DNA of 64,000 nucleotides from Flavobacteriales bacterium (GCA_947497485.1 CANMHB010000009.1:62001-126000), one strand, 5' to 3'; counted from the stretch's first letter, positions 35,255 through 45,160 are shown. Translations and numbers: made by a program. Notes: generated by a model from the letters alone, not told the origin.

Positions 35255-37255
35255 CTATCGAATTAAGTGAAAAAAACCGGATTTGATTCCATTTTCATAG
35301 TCCAATCGATACATATAAACTCCGTCTTCAACGATCTTATTATCTTGAGTTAATCCTTCAAATGGCGGCTCGTTGTTTTTATGCTGATATATTAAATTAC
35401 CCCATCTATTGAAGATTGAAAGGGTATATTCTTGACAGGTTCTAAAATATGAATCCAAATCAAATTTATCATTCGATCCATCATCATTTGCCGTAAAAAC
35501 ATTGGGGAAATCAAAATCATCAAACGTGTAAATATTAATAATTGAAAGTTCTATTTCTGAAGACGGGGAAACACAGCCATTGACAGTAACCGTGGAAGAA
35601 TAAACCCCCATATTTTCAATTTCTGCATTAAACGAGATACTGTCTAGACTGGAAGTAAATCCATTTGGGCCCTGCCAATTGAAAGAACCTCCATTAACTG
35701 GATTTGCTATCATTACATAATTATCTCCAGGACATATCAAAGGACTATTATTCGACAAAATTGGTGCTGGTGGAATTGGATAAACAGTTAAATTATATAT
35801 GATTGTTGAATCACACCCAAGCGTTGTTTGAAGGTAAAATGGATAGGTTCCCGTGGCATTCAAAGTTTGTCCTTGATATATAAAAATCTCATCTTCGCAA
35901 ATCGATGTGTCGCGCGTAAATGAATAGGCAGGATTTACGCTCAAATTTAAATTGATAATTGAATCACAACCTGCAACCGTCTGTAGCGTCATAAAATAGC
36001 TTCCTGGAGAGGTTAGTTGCTGATTTCCTAATGAATAAGTTTCATTCGAACAAATAGTTGTGTCAAGAACAATATTATAGATGGGATTTACAAAAATTGT
36101 AGCTTCTGCCGTATCGCTGTTACATCCATCAAGCGTATAAAATGCTGTGTAAGTTCCATTTAACGAAGTGTCGATTGCCGTGAAAAGCGTATCAAAACTT
36201 TGAGATGAAAAACTATTTGGACCAGTCCATTGGCAATTGGCAGTAGATAGTGTATCAATTGATAAAAAGAGTGTATCTCCTGAACAAATTGGATTATTAG
36301 TTTGAATAATAGGAGTTGGAACTTGATTTGGCTGACCAATTGTATCAATAGCCGAAACAACACAGCCAAATTGATTCTTAACATAAACAATTTGAGCTCC
36401 GCCGTTTAATCCTAAGAAGGTTGAGTCGGTTTGATAGTTGATTCCATCTATCGAATAAGTTAATCCTTGTCCTGTGGCTGAAATTGTTAAAGCGCCATCT
36501 GAAAAACCAAAACAAGTTGCATCAATTGATGAAATACCTTGAATCGATAATATTGAAAACAAAGGAGGCTGAATACTAAATGAAGGCGTTGCCTGTACTG
36601 TTCCGTTCCAAGTCGGATTCCCCTGCACATTTACATAATTGTTATCAAACTTATAATAAGCAACCAAGCCAGTTTGGACTTGAGGGTTAGGCAAGTCGTT
36701 CATATTCTGGTGTATTTCCGGTTGAGTTCTTGCCACATTCCAGATACGAACCTCATCAATATTTCCTTGAAAATGTTCCGTTAAAATATTATTCGATTGG
36801 GTTCCAATGGCAGCAACCAAATCATTTAAGATTAAGTCTCCAGTAGCTGCAAGTTGGTTATACAAACAACCATTTATGTAATATTTTATCAATGAACCAT
36901 CGTATGTGGCTGCTACATGATACCAAACATTGGTTTGATAAACAAATTCTGCTGTAGTAATTGGACAATAGTAAAATCCTGTAGTAGTTGTCATCTGATA
37001 ACCACCCATTCTAAGCAAATAATTTACATTGGAAGGGTCCGTATGTTTGGAAACTATATTTCTTTGATTGGACGTATTCGTACGTCGAACTATGGCTTCG
37101 ATTGTAATTTGATTTCCTGATATATCCAAATCTCCTAGGGCAACCCAACCCGTGGCAGGATTAGTTGGCGTTAACAATGAATTTTGTCCAAACCCAAAAA
37201 ATGAAATAAAACCGAATACAAGAAAACTTAACCTAAACCAACTATTTTTTTCCAC
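35255..37255 (-). CDS. LamG-domain surface protein with T9SS type B C-terminus
   Basis: 666 residues, start codon GTG at 37255; MEKNSWFRLSF leads into a signal peptide ending GFGQ. A LamG/concanavalin-like lectin domain spans about 30-225 (IEAIVRRTNTSNQ, WYHVAATYDGSLIKYYING and IDEVRIWNVARTQPEI are diagnostic). An SprB-type repeat (TCFGFSDGALTI), Ig-like modules and two repeats of the form SICEDEIFIYQGQTL...LGCDSTIIYNLTV come next. The gliding motility-associated C-terminal domain closes it (NVFTANDDGSNDKFD, FNRWGNLIYQHK). The C-terminal half closely resembles that of the neighbouring gene. It is predicted to be exported by T9SS and to bind glycans or other surfaces. Confidence 0.86.
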   Translation of the reverse strand: MEKNSWFRLSFLVFGFISFFGFGQNSLLTPTNPATGWVALGDLDISGNQITIEAIVRRTNTSNQRNIVSKHTDPSNVNYLLRMGGYQMTTTTGFYYCPITTAEFVYQTNVWYHVAATYDGSLIKYYINGCLYNQLAATGDLILNDLVAAIGTQSNNILTEHFQGNIDEVRIWNVARTQPEIHQNMNDLPNPQVQTGLVAYYKFDNNYVNVQGNPTWNGTVQATPSFSIQPPLFSILSIQGISSIDATCFGFSDGALTISATGQGLTYSIDGINYQTDSTFLGLNGGAQIVYVKNQFGCVVSAIDTIGQPNQVPTPIIQTNNPICSGDTLFLSIDTLSTANCQWTGPNSFSSQSFDTLFTAIDTSLNGTYTAFYTLDGCNSDTAEATIFVNPIYNIVLDTTICSNETYSLGNQQLTSPGSYFMTLQTVAGCDSIINLNLSVNPAYSFTRDTSICEDEIFIYQGQTLNATGTYPFYLQTTLGCDSTIIYNLTVYPIPPAPILSNNSPLICPGDNYVMIANPVNGGSFNWQGPNGFTSSLDSISFNAEIENMGVYSSTVTVNGCVSPSSEIELSIINIYTFDDFDFPNVFTANDDGSNDKFDLDSYFRTCQEYTLSIFNRWGNLIYQHKNNEPPFEGLTQDNKIVEDGVYMYRLDYENGIKSGFFHLIR

Positions 37256-37326
37256 CTAAAAGTCTTTCGTCTAATGACAAAATTAATCAGTAAAAAGTTG
37301 CATAGTATAAAAGAATTTAAAAAGGT

Positions 37327-39456
37327 TTAATTTCCGCCTCTTACCACGTGAATAAAGCCTAATTTTTCACCAGATTCATATTTGATACGATAGGTATAAA
37401 CGCCATCACTAAGATCTTTCCCATCCAACGTTTTACCAGAAAAAGGAGGTTCATCAATGGAGTGACTATAAACCAAATTTCCCCAACGGTTAAAAACGCT
37501 TAATGTGTAAGGAAGGCACGTATGAAAATGAGCCTCAATGTCCAATTCATCATTAATTCCATCGCCATCTGGTGTAATAACGTTTGGAAGATCAAAGTCA
37601 TCAAAAGAAAAGTAATTTAAAATTTCAACCAAAGAACTAGCTGGACTGGAAACACAACCATTTTGAGAAACTGTCAAATTATAAATTCCAGTATTAATTA
37701 CATATGCTGGAAATGTGAAACTTGAACTATTTGAGGTAAAGCCATTTGGACCCGTCCACGAATAATCAGTAGCTGATTGAACTGGAGTTGACATTATCAA
37801 ATTATCTCCTTCGCACAAAAGTGGACTGTTTGAATTAATCAGCGGAGTAGAAGGGATAGGATTAACAACTAAATTCATTGTAACTGTTGAATCGCAGCCA
37901 CTAATAGTTTGCAAGGTTTGACTGTACACACCAGAATTCGAAAGAGTTTGTCCAAAAAAGGATAGTGTTTCTCCCTCGCAAATAAAGGAATTTTGCGAAG
38001 AGGTAATTGTAGGATTTACAATTAAATTTAAGTTAATGATTGAATCACAGCCAGCTGTTGTTTGGAGGGTTTGACTATATTGTCCTGATTGCGTTAAATT
38101 TTGATTGCCAAAAATAAACGTGTTTCCTGCACAAATTGATTCATTTAATTGGGTTATAGGAGCAGGATTCACTGTTAAATTTAATGTTACGATTGAATCA
38201 CACCCTGATTGCGAAGTAAGTGTAACAGGAAAACTTCCAGATGTTGAATAATTTTGTCCGTTGAATGAAAAACTACTTCCTTGACAGATACTTTGGTTAA
38301 CACTTGAACTGAGATTCGGGTTTACCGACAATGTTAATTGATTATTGGTTTGACAACCCTGTGCATCGGTTGTCATAATAGTATATACGCCTTCATTCGA
38401 ATAAGTCTGACCTTGAAAATCATACGATTGACCAGAACAAATTGCAGCATTGGTTGGAATAAGTGGAACAGGGTTAACCGTTACTGAAACAACATCGTTA
38501 TCGGGACATGACGTTGGACTGCTCGATAAAGTCGTTTGAACCGTATAATTTTGAACAATCGGACTACCTGTTGTATTTGTTAATGTAACAGTTGGGTTCG
38601 AAATGTTAGATGCACTTAAATTTGGTCCTCCTGACCAACTGTAAGTATAATTTGGATTATTTACCGAGCCTAATTGTGCGGTGCCACCGCTACAAATTGT
38701 TACATCTGGCCCAGCATTCGCTTCAGCAATATCTGCAAAAATTCGAACATTTTTGATCGAGTGTTTATCGTTTGCACCACCCGTACTTGCTGTGAAACCC
38801 ATATATCCTACTAAGTTGGCGTTGTAATTTCCACTCAAATACTGGGTTCCATTTACACTAACCGTTAGGGTACCATTGTTGTATTGAATTAAACATGTCT
38901 GATAACTTGAAGACCTTAAAAAATTTAATCCAGTAGCCCTGTTTATCATTCCGGGTCCACATTCATAATAACCTGATCCCTGATACATTTGAATTTCAGG
39001 ATTTGCACCACAACCATTGTCGTAAGTGTCTAAAATTACAAAAACTCCGTTTGAACCCGCAGGAATGCCAACTCCTCCCCCACTTACAAATCCGGTTGGG
39101 GGAACATCTAAAAAACAAAAAGCAATCCCATCCGCTGCACTTCCCTCCCACATTCGAAAATCAAACTCAACCTTCCACTGGTAACAAGTTGAAAGATCTA
39201 TAGATTGATTATAAAATATCCCGCCACTTGATCCTCCTGTTGCATTTGTTAAGACAATCTCATCTGATGAAGCATTTGCGTCGCCACCAGTGTCACCAAC
39301 ATACGTAGCACCTGTTAAATTCCAACCTGTTGTATTTACGGGATTTCCCGTTAATTGAGCAAAAACTAAAGTTTGGGCTTTCGAAACAGTTGGGGAAACC
39401 AAAACCATGGAGAGTACAATGAAGTAAATCTGTTTTAATAAATTGATTTGTCTCAT
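37327..39456 (-). CDS. Legume-lectin-like surface protein with T9SS type B C-terminus
   Basis: 709 residues. The signal peptide ends SKAQ (28). An L-type/bacterial lectin-like domain spans about 30-245 (WKVEFDFRMWEGSAADGIAF, GVFVILDTYDNGC, then CLIQYNNGTLTVSVNG). Four repeats of about 48 residues follow (SICQGSSFSFNGQNY...SGCDSIVTLNLTVNP). The gliding motility-associated C-terminal domain is NVITPDGDGINDELDI, FNRWGNLVYSHS and LSDGVYTYRIKYE. Its C-terminal part is paralogous to that of the gene 70 bp downstream on the same strand, whereas the N-terminal lectin is of a different type. A promoter-like element shared with porV lies 24 bp upstream. Confidence 0.86.
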   Translation of the reverse strand: MRQINLLKQIYFIVLSMVLVSPTVSKAQTLVFAQLTGNPVNTTGWNLTGATYVGDTGGDANASSDEIVLTNATGGSSGGIFYNQSIDLSTCYQWKVEFDFRMWEGSAADGIAFCFLDVPPTGFVSGGGVGIPAGSNGVFVILDTYDNGCGANPEIQMYQGSGYYECGPGMINRATGLNFLRSSSYQTCLIQYNNGTLTVSVNGTQYLSGNYNANLVGYMGFTASTGGANDKHSIKNVRIFADIAEANAGPDVTICSGGTAQLGSVNNPNYTYSWSGGPNLSASNISNPTVTLTNTTGSPIVQNYTVQTTLSSSPTSCPDNDVVSVTVNPVPLIPTNAAICSGQSYDFQGQTYSNEGVYTIMTTDAQGCQTNNQLTLSVNPNLSSSVNQSICQGSSFSFNGQNYSTSGSFPVTLTSQSGCDSIVTLNLTVNPAPITQLNESICAGNTFIFGNQNLTQSGQYSQTLQTTAGCDSIINLNLIVNPTITSSQNSFICEGETLSFFGQTLSNSGVYSQTLQTISGCDSTVTMNLVVNPIPSTPLINSNSPLLCEGDNLIMSTPVQSATDYSWTGPNGFTSNSSSFTFPAYVINTGIYNLTVSQNGCVSSPASSLVEILNYFSFDDFDLPNVITPDGDGINDELDIEAHFHTCLPYTLSVFNRWGNLVYSHSIDEPPFSGKTLDGKDLSDGVYTYRIKYESGEKLGFIHVVRGGN

Positions 39457-39479
39457 TCGGATGTTCTGATTAATTCTAC

Positions 39480-39493
39480 GTAAATATACGTAA
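39480..39493 (-). promoter_or_regulatory. Promoter-like element TTACGTATATTTAC (lectin gene)
   Basis: This 14-mer, read on the minus strand, lies 24 nt upstream of the start codon. It is identical to the one found at the same distance before porV. It contains TATATTTA, one mismatch from the -7 consensus TAnnTTTG. Confidence 0.4.
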
Positions 39494-39616
39494 GAAATTT
39501 TGAATAATTGCTTAATTCAATGCAAGTTAAGTTGTGTATAATAATTATATAACTAAAATATTCTAGTTTTTATTGATATTGTTTCGCAAATATTTGTTTC
39601 ATAATATTTCAAAGCA

Positions 39617-39838
39617 ATGAAGAACATAGCCAAATTACCAAAAAGTTTCAACAAACAATTACTCAAATACTATGTGGCCCAATACGGAAACTATGGAAGC
39701 TTAAACATAGAGGAAAAAGAGTTTGTATTAATGCAAGCTCATTCGAAAATATATGATATTCTCGTTTATTCGTGGACCTTACTTTCAATCTCAACCATTA
39801 GCTTAATAATACGAATGATCATCGTAAATGCTTATTGA
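39617..39838 (+). CDS. Small single-membrane-segment protein, hypothetical
   Basis: 73 residues. A charged N-terminal half (1-45, rich in Lys, Tyr, Glu) precedes one hydrophobic segment (about 49-68) with a short tail. No family is recognised. It overlaps the convergent lipoprotein gene by 7 bp at the stop codons. The AT-rich 160 bp upstream contains AATATTTG, near the -7 consensus. It is plausible as a small membrane protein but not proven. Confidence 0.45.
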   Translation: MKNIAKLPKSFNKQLLKYYVAQYGNYGSLNIEEKEFVLMQAHSKIYDILVYSWTLLSISTISLIIRMIIVNAY

Positions 39839-40392
39839 GGTAATTTATTGATAGTGAGAATATAGTCTTCAAAGGATAGATCTAAATGTTTTAGACGCTT
39901 TCGAATATCTTGTTTTTTTGATTGATTTACGTTTTTGTCATTCAGTAATTGATCAAAATAATAACGAACCTTTGCCGTATCCCTTGGAATAATGTATGCA
40001 TCATAAGCGCTGGCAATGCTTTCCAATAAAAACTCTTTATTCTTGTATTTTGGAAATAATTTCAGAAGTGTATCTCCATATGCAACAGATTTCTCATGAG
40101 CATTTAATTCACTATATTTCATGTGTATTTTAAAAAGACAATCAGAAGAATATTCATCCTTAGGGAAAGCCCTGTAATAGTCTGTTAAACGATTTATCAG
40201 ATCAATATTTGTTAACGAAGTTATTTTACTTAAGTTTTTTGGATCTTTTTGCAGATCACTAATTGAATCTTCAAGGTCTGTAATTCTTGCTTTCAAATCC
40301 TTTCTAGAAGCGGTTTTCGTTTTAGCGTTATTGCTGCAAGAAAATGTCAAAGTAATAACGAATAAAAAAGTTAATCTAAAAATGGTTTTCAT
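39832..40392 (-). CDS. TPR-like periplasmic lipoprotein
   Basis: 186 residues. The signal peptide has the lipobox TFSC (Cys19). A short coiled-coil (about 33-55) is followed by helical repeats resembling TPR (DYYRAFPKDEYSSDCLFKIHM, then AYGDTLLKLFPKYKNKEFLL), as in YbgF/CpoB- or BamD-like proteins. It is third in a tight run ruvX-def-this gene (33 bp after def). An envelope role is likely; the precise partner is unknown. Confidence 0.7.
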   Translation of the reverse strand: MKTIFRLTFLFVITLTFSCSNNAKTKTASRKDLKARITDLEDSISDLQKDPKNLSKITSLTNIDLINRLTDYYRAFPKDEYSSDCLFKIHMKYSELNAHEKSVAYGDTLLKLFPKYKNKEFLLESIASAYDAYIIPRDTAKVRYYFDQLLNDKNVNQSKKQDIRKRLKHLDLSFEDYILTINKLPQ

Positions 40393-40424
40393 ATGTCTGA
40401 TTGATTTTTAGTTTCAAATAAGAA

Positions 40425-41027
40425 CTAAATCATTTTGTTTTTCTTTGATTCAGGGAATTTCATCTTGTAAAAAGTGTCAATAGCTCCGATTGCAATATTA
40501 TTTAGCCTTTTGGATAATAATTTTCTTTTGAGAGGTGATAGATGATCGGTAAACAAGACTCCTTCAATGTGATCATACTCATGTTGAATTATTCTTGCGG
40601 CATAACCTTCATACGTTTCTTCATGAAAGTTCCATTCTTCGTCATAATAAGTAATAACCAATTTTTCTTTACGATAGACATTTTCCCGAATTTTAGGTAT
40701 TGATAGACATCCTTCTTCGAATGCCCATTTGTTTCCCGTTTCCTCTTCTATAATTGGATTAATAAATACCTTTTTGAAATTTTCTATTCCTTCCGCTCTT
40801 GGATCTGGTTCTTCGCCTTCTTCGAGCTCGGCAAAGGGACTTCCGTCTACTATAAATAAGCGAATACTTTTCCCAATTTGAGGGGCAGCGAGACCAACAC
40901 CTTTTGCATTGTACATGGTTTCAAACATGTTTTCAATCAATTCTTTCAATTCAGGGTAATCTTTCTCGATTTCTTCGGCTTCTTTTTTTAGGACCGGATC
41001 ACCATATGCTACAATTGGTAAAATCAT
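40425..41027 (-). CDS. def: Peptide deformylase
   Basis: A 200-residue iron/zinc hydrolase that removes the formyl group from nascent protein N-termini. All three active-site motifs are intact: GVGLAAPQIG, EGCLSIP (Cys metal ligand) and QHEYDHIEG (two His ligands and catalytic Glu). A short acidic insertion (AELEEGEEPDPRAEG) between the first two motifs is common in Bacteroidota type I enzymes. It starts 26 bp downstream of ruvX on the same strand and is likely co-transcribed with it. Confidence 0.96.
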   Translation of the reverse strand: MILPIVAYGDPVLKKEAEEIEKDYPELKELIENMFETMYNAKGVGLAAPQIGKSIRLFIVDGSPFAELEEGEEPDPRAEGIENFKKVFINPIIEEETGNKWAFEEGCLSIPKIRENVYRKEKLVITYYDEEWNFHEETYEGYAARIIQHEYDHIEGVLFTDHLSPLKRKLLSKRLNNIAIGAIDTFYKMKFPESKKNKMI

Positions 41028-41053
41028 ATTCTATGCAAAAATAACGATTTGAA

Positions 41054-41476
41054 CTAGTCTTTTTTCAAAGTTAGTAGATAATCTTGTAAAATTAGACTGG
41101 CACTTATTTTATCTATTAACCCTTTGTTTTTATGTTGGCTTTTTTTTCCAGCTAAATGAATTGTTTGGTGGGCTTGAGCCGATGTAAAACGTTCGTCTTG
41201 AAAATCAATTTTTACATTCTTAAAACGCTTTTCCAATTCAATTTTCAATAAACGAACATTCTCTGTTATGTGGCTATCGGATCCATCTAGACGCGTTGGA
41301 TATCCCAAAACGATAATTGAGGCTTTCTCTTTTTCCAACAATTGATTCAAATAATCCATTAGTTTTTTTGAGTCGACAACATCGTGGGGTGACGCAACAA
41401 TCCTGTGCTCATCACTTATCGCAATTCCGCTTCGTTTTAAACCAAAATCAATGGCTACAATCTTCGACACGTTCAA
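41054..41476 (-). CDS. ruvX: Pre-16S rRNA nuclease / YqgF-family RNase H-like protein
   Basis: A 140-residue protein of RNase H fold with the family landmarks IVAIDFGLKRSGIAI (catalytic Asp), IVLGYPTRLDGSDS, FQDERFTSAQA and the C-terminal DKISASLILQDYL (Asp). YqgF in E. coli trims the 5' end of 16S rRNA; Holliday-junction resolution was an earlier proposal. It is first gene of the ruvX-def-lipoprotein run and divergent from the lipoprotein at 41543. Confidence 0.93.
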   Translation of the reverse strand: MNVSKIVAIDFGLKRSGIAISDEHRIVASPHDVVDSKKLMDYLNQLLEKEKASIIVLGYPTRLDGSDSHITENVRLLKIELEKRFKNVKIDFQDERFTSAQAHQTIHLAGKKSQHKNKGLIDKISASLILQDYLLTLKKD

Positions 41477-41498
41477 AGCTAATAAATATAAAGTAGCA

Positions 41499-41524
41499 TT
41501 GGTTTTTTGAAAACATTAAATTTG
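41499..41524 (+). promoter_or_regulatory. Promoter before lipoprotein gene
   Basis: TAAATTTG at 41517-41524 fits TAnnTTTG, with a TTG at 41499-41501 (15-bp spacing, slightly short) and 18 nt to the start codon at 41543. Confidence 0.4.
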
Positions 41525-41542
41525 TAAAAATTAACGTTCAAA

Positions 41543-42316
41543 ATGAAATTTTCGACTTGTTTGATTTGTTTAATTATTCTGACTTCATGTGGAAATAACA
41601 CCCCCAAAACAGAAGAGAATACACATGAGTTAAAGGAAATAAAACCATTTTTTAAGGAAGAACCTATTTTTGAAGATGAAATAAATTCGATTGAAAATAA
41701 TAGCCAACTGATTGAAGTAAGTAGCCTAGATTATTTAAGAAATGATGGAAAAACTTACCTTGTAAAAGGATGGGTTGATGAAAATGGTGGCCTTAAAAAA
41801 CTTTCGTTTCGAAGTTATAATGATAAAGGTGAAGAATCTATATTCTATTACTACTACATTGGTAAAAGAAAAATTGCGACTTTTTGCGATCAAACAATTC
41901 TCAAAGGGAATGAGTCGATGAAGGTTTTAACCAAGAGTTTCTATGATGATTCTAGTAATGTCTTCTTTTCGAAAAAAGCACTCATTACGGAACAATCTGA
42001 AGATAATTACGTTTACAAAAAATGTAAACCCGTTAATCACAACGATAATTTGGCTTGGAAAATTATTAATCAAGAAAATGAATTTGAAACAAGATTTCAA
42101 GGTTTTACCCAAAATATGGGAAGAAATTTCCTAATAGTTGGAACAGACAATTACACTTCAACAATTGCTTTTGGTGAATATTCTGACATACTAAACAAAT
42201 TGAAATTAAATGAAGCCAACTACATAGGAAAGAAATTAATTGTTGATTTCACCTTACAAACTGAAGCCAACGGATTTACTTTTCAAGCATTGAAAAATCT
42301 GCGTTTTGCACCTTAA
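41543..42316 (+). CDS. Lipoprotein of unknown function
   Basis: 257 residues. The signal peptide ends in the lipobox LTSC (Cys16), an Asn/Glu-rich linker follows (20-60), and the body is beta-strand-rich (about 65-255) with no family that I recognise. YLVKGWVDENGGLKKLSFRS reads like an antiparallel sheet. Preceded by a recognisable promoter; transcribed alone. Localisation in the cell envelope is all the sequence supports. Confidence 0.7.
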   Translation: MKFSTCLICLIILTSCGNNTPKTEENTHELKEIKPFFKEEPIFEDEINSIENNSQLIEVSSLDYLRNDGKTYLVKGWVDENGGLKKLSFRSYNDKGEESIFYYYYIGKRKIATFCDQTILKGNESMKVLTKSFYDDSSNVFFSKKALITEQSEDNYVYKKCKPVNHNDNLAWKIINQENEFETRFQGFTQNMGRNFLIVGTDNYTSTIAFGEYSDILNKLKLNEANYIGKKLIVDFTLQTEANGFTFQALKNLRFAP

Positions 42317-42400
42317 AATACTCATTCTTAATTCAAATTAACCATTCAACACGATTTGAAATTTCCTTTTTGTGATTTAGCTAATTTTAATCAAAAAACA

Positions 42401-45160
42401 ATGAAAAAAATCTTTGTTGGACTTCTGTTCTTTTTAACAGCATTTGTTTCGAATGTCTATGGACAGCAAATGCGAATCATCGGAACTGTTTATGATACTA
42501 GCGGAACCCAAAAAGTAAAAGAGGTTGTTGTCATGGCTGTTCGTATGAAGGACTCCTTGCTTTTAAAAAATACACGAACAAAGGAGGACGGAACTTTTGA
42601 ACTTTCCAATTTTCCAATTGATACATTTACGCTAATCGTTGAGCATCCGCTGTTCGAGCCTAAGACCTATTACATCTTCGGAAATAAAGACAATTTTGAA
42701 ATCGATATTCCAAAAATTACACTTTCGGAAAAATCTAAGGAACTTAATGAGGTAGTCATTTTTGCAAATAAAAATCCAATCTATTATCGCGGTGACACGC
42801 TTGTTTATGTAGCTGACTCGTTCAAAGTTGGCGAAAATGCTGTAGTGGAAGATCTTTTGAAAAAACTACCTGGAATTAAAGTAGATGAAAACGGTCAAAT
42901 CACATCACAAGGAAAACAAATCAGTCAAGTATTGGTTGATGGGGATGAATTCTTCGGCGCAGATCCAACAATCGCTACTCGAAATTTAGGGGCAAAAGGC
43001 GTTGAGTCTGTTCAGATATACGAAAAAGAGAAAGAAAATGCCAAAGCAGGTGAAGACGATAAAATTCAAGTATTGGATTTAAAACTGAAAGAAGATGCCA
43101 AGAAAGGCTATTTTGGCAAATTTTCTGGAGCAAGTGACTTTGGTTTAATGCAAGATGTTCCATTTTACGAAACTGAAATACTTGCAAACAAATTCAAAGG
43201 CAAACAAAAAATTTCAGTCTTCTTGCTCGGTTCAAATACCCCTAAATCAAATTTCAAATGGGGTGATATGAATAAATTTGGATTAGAAAACGAACGAAAT
43301 AGTTCGGGAATGAACGATTGGAATCAGCGAAATACCAATAACACAAGCGGAATCCCTAAAACCTTGAAAGCAGGTGTGTATTTCACGGATAAAATTGGAA
43401 AAACCGGTAAAATCGGATTCAATTACGCTTATTACAACAACGAACTAGTTGCAACAGGATCTAGTTATTCACAGTATTTCTTGACTGACACAACTTATTA
43501 CACAAAAGACTCCAGTAGCAACATTTCGAGAAACGAATCGCATCGACTTAATTTTAACTATTCCGTGAATTTAGATTCATTGACATTCTTGGAAATTAAA
43601 CCCAATTTGAATTTTGATGGGGCTATCTCAGACAATACAAGTATTTCCCAATTTATTGGTGAAACACAAATAAAATCGCTCGAAACAAACATCAGAAACA
43701 CCAATGATTCGAAAGGAATTACGAGTAATTCAGAAGCGCTACTTCGGAGAAAATTCAAAAAACCGAAACGTGAAGTTGAATTGAAATATCTTTTGAGTTA
43801 TTCGAATAACGATACGGATGGAAAACTATATAACAACTCATCATTTACTGATCCAAACTACACAGACATCCAATTTGAACAAGAAAAAACAAATAAAAAT
43901 TCATCTGTAAATCATTTTACGACCTTAACTTACACTGAACCTTTAACAAAAAATATCAAACTTCAATTGGAGTATTTGTATGAATTTGGAGATGTTAAAC
44001 AAGACAAAAGAACTTTCGACTTTGACCCAATTTCTCAAACCTTCACATCTGAAAATGCCTTTTTATCGAATAACTTTGATAATATTCGCCAGCAACACAG
44101 AGGGACTGCCGTTGGGATTTATGAGAATTCAAAACATACGTTGACTGGTGGTTTCGGATTTCGAAATATTGCCATAGAAAACAGAAACTTAATCCTAGAT
44201 TCTGTTATACCTCAAAACATCAACAATTTCCTTCCGCAATTCAGTTATCAATTCAAACCAAGTATCAGCAAACGATTCAGTTTGTTTTACACCACAAATT
44301 CGCAGCAGCCAAGCATTAACGATTTGCAACCTGTTCCAGACAATACGAATCCTAACCGAATTCAGAAAGGTAACCCAGATTTGAAACCGAACTATATGCA
44401 CAATCTACGTATTAACTTCAACACATGGTCAGCATTATCAGGTCGTTATATTTGGAGTGGTATCAACGCAACATTTACGGATAATGCGTTTGCTAATTCA
44501 ACTACGTTTAATCAATATGGACAAACTGAATCGAGAACGGTTAATGTAGATGGAAATATGTTCGCCAATCTCTTTGCAGGTGCAGGTTACCCAATTTTTA
44601 ATCGAAAACTTGAATTTTCACCAAATATCAATGCTTCTTATTCGCGTTACACAAACTTTATTAATAACGCTGAAAACATTACCCAAAATAGAAGTATCGC
44701 TGGAGGACTCGAAATTGAACTTAAGCTAGACTCCTTACAAATTAGTATTTCAAATGATTACAGCTACACAGACCCAGTAAGTTCGCTTGCTACAGCTTCG
44801 AACACGCCGTTTAGTATGCAAACATACAAGTATGACATTGAATGGCAGTTGCCTTTCCATTTCAAAATAAAAACGGATGGAAAATATATTATCAACTCAC
44901 AACGAGCAAGTGGATTTAACCGAAATATCTTTGTTATTAATGCGGAATTAACCCGAACATTCCTTCCAACTGAAAACCTGATAATCGGGCTTTCTGGAAA
45001 TGACTTGCTTAAACAAAATCTGAATTTACAACGTCAAATTAACGGAAATATCATTACAGATAATTACACCAACATTATTACGCGTTACTTTTTGCTTCGC
45101 GTTACCTATAAGTTCAACAACAATAAATCAAAAGAAGATGAGTGGAAAGGCTGGCATTAA
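42401..45160 (+). CDS. Outer-membrane beta-barrel protein with CarboxypepD-regulatory N-domain (TonB-receptor-like)
   Basis: 919 residues from the ATG at 42401 (MKKIFVGLLFFLTAFVSN begins the signal peptide). A carboxypeptidase-regulatory-like domain spans about 25-110 (IIGTVYDTSGTQKVKEVVV), then a plug-like domain (about 120-230: VEDLLKKLPGIKVDENGQI, VLVDGDEFFGADPTIATRNL). A large beta-barrel extends to the C-terminus, ending YFLLRVTYKFNN. This is the 'outer membrane beta-barrel family' related to TonB-dependent receptors; no clear TonB box is visible. It overlaps a GLPGLI-family gene by 23 bp, a pairing seen repeatedly in Bacteroidota. Its cargo is unknown. Confidence 0.86.
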   Translation: MKKIFVGLLFFLTAFVSNVYGQQMRIIGTVYDTSGTQKVKEVVVMAVRMKDSLLLKNTRTKEDGTFELSNFPIDTFTLIVEHPLFEPKTYYIFGNKDNFEIDIPKITLSEKSKELNEVVIFANKNPIYYRGDTLVYVADSFKVGENAVVEDLLKKLPGIKVDENGQITSQGKQISQVLVDGDEFFGADPTIATRNLGAKGVESVQIYEKEKENAKAGEDDKIQVLDLKLKEDAKKGYFGKFSGASDFGLMQDVPFYETEILANKFKGKQKISVFLLGSNTPKSNFKWGDMNKFGLENERNSSGMNDWNQRNTNNTSGIPKTLKAGVYFTDKIGKTGKIGFNYAYYNNELVATGSSYSQYFLTDTTYYTKDSSSNISRNESHRLNFNYSVNLDSLTFLEIKPNLNFDGAISDNTSISQFIGETQIKSLETNIRNTNDSKGITSNSEALLRRKFKKPKREVELKYLLSYSNNDTDGKLYNNSSFTDPNYTDIQFEQEKTNKNSSVNHFTTLTYTEPLTKNIKLQLEYLYEFGDVKQDKRTFDFDPISQTFTSENAFLSNNFDNIRQQHRGTAVGIYENSKHTLTGGFGFRNIAIENRNLILDSVIPQNINNFLPQFSYQFKPSISKRFSLFYTTNSQQPSINDLQPVPDNTNPNRIQKGNPDLKPNYMHNLRINFNTWSALSGRYIWSGINATFTDNAFANSTTFNQYGQTESRTVNVDGNMFANLFAGAGYPIFNRKLEFSPNINASYSRYTNFINNAENITQNRSIAGGLEIELKLDSLQISISNDYSYTDPVSSLATASNTPFSMQTYKYDIEWQLPFHFKIKTDGKYIINSQRASGFNRNIFVINAELTRTFLPTENLIIGLSGNDLLKQNLNLQRQINGNIITDNYTNIITRYFLLRVTYKFNNNKSKEDEWKGWH

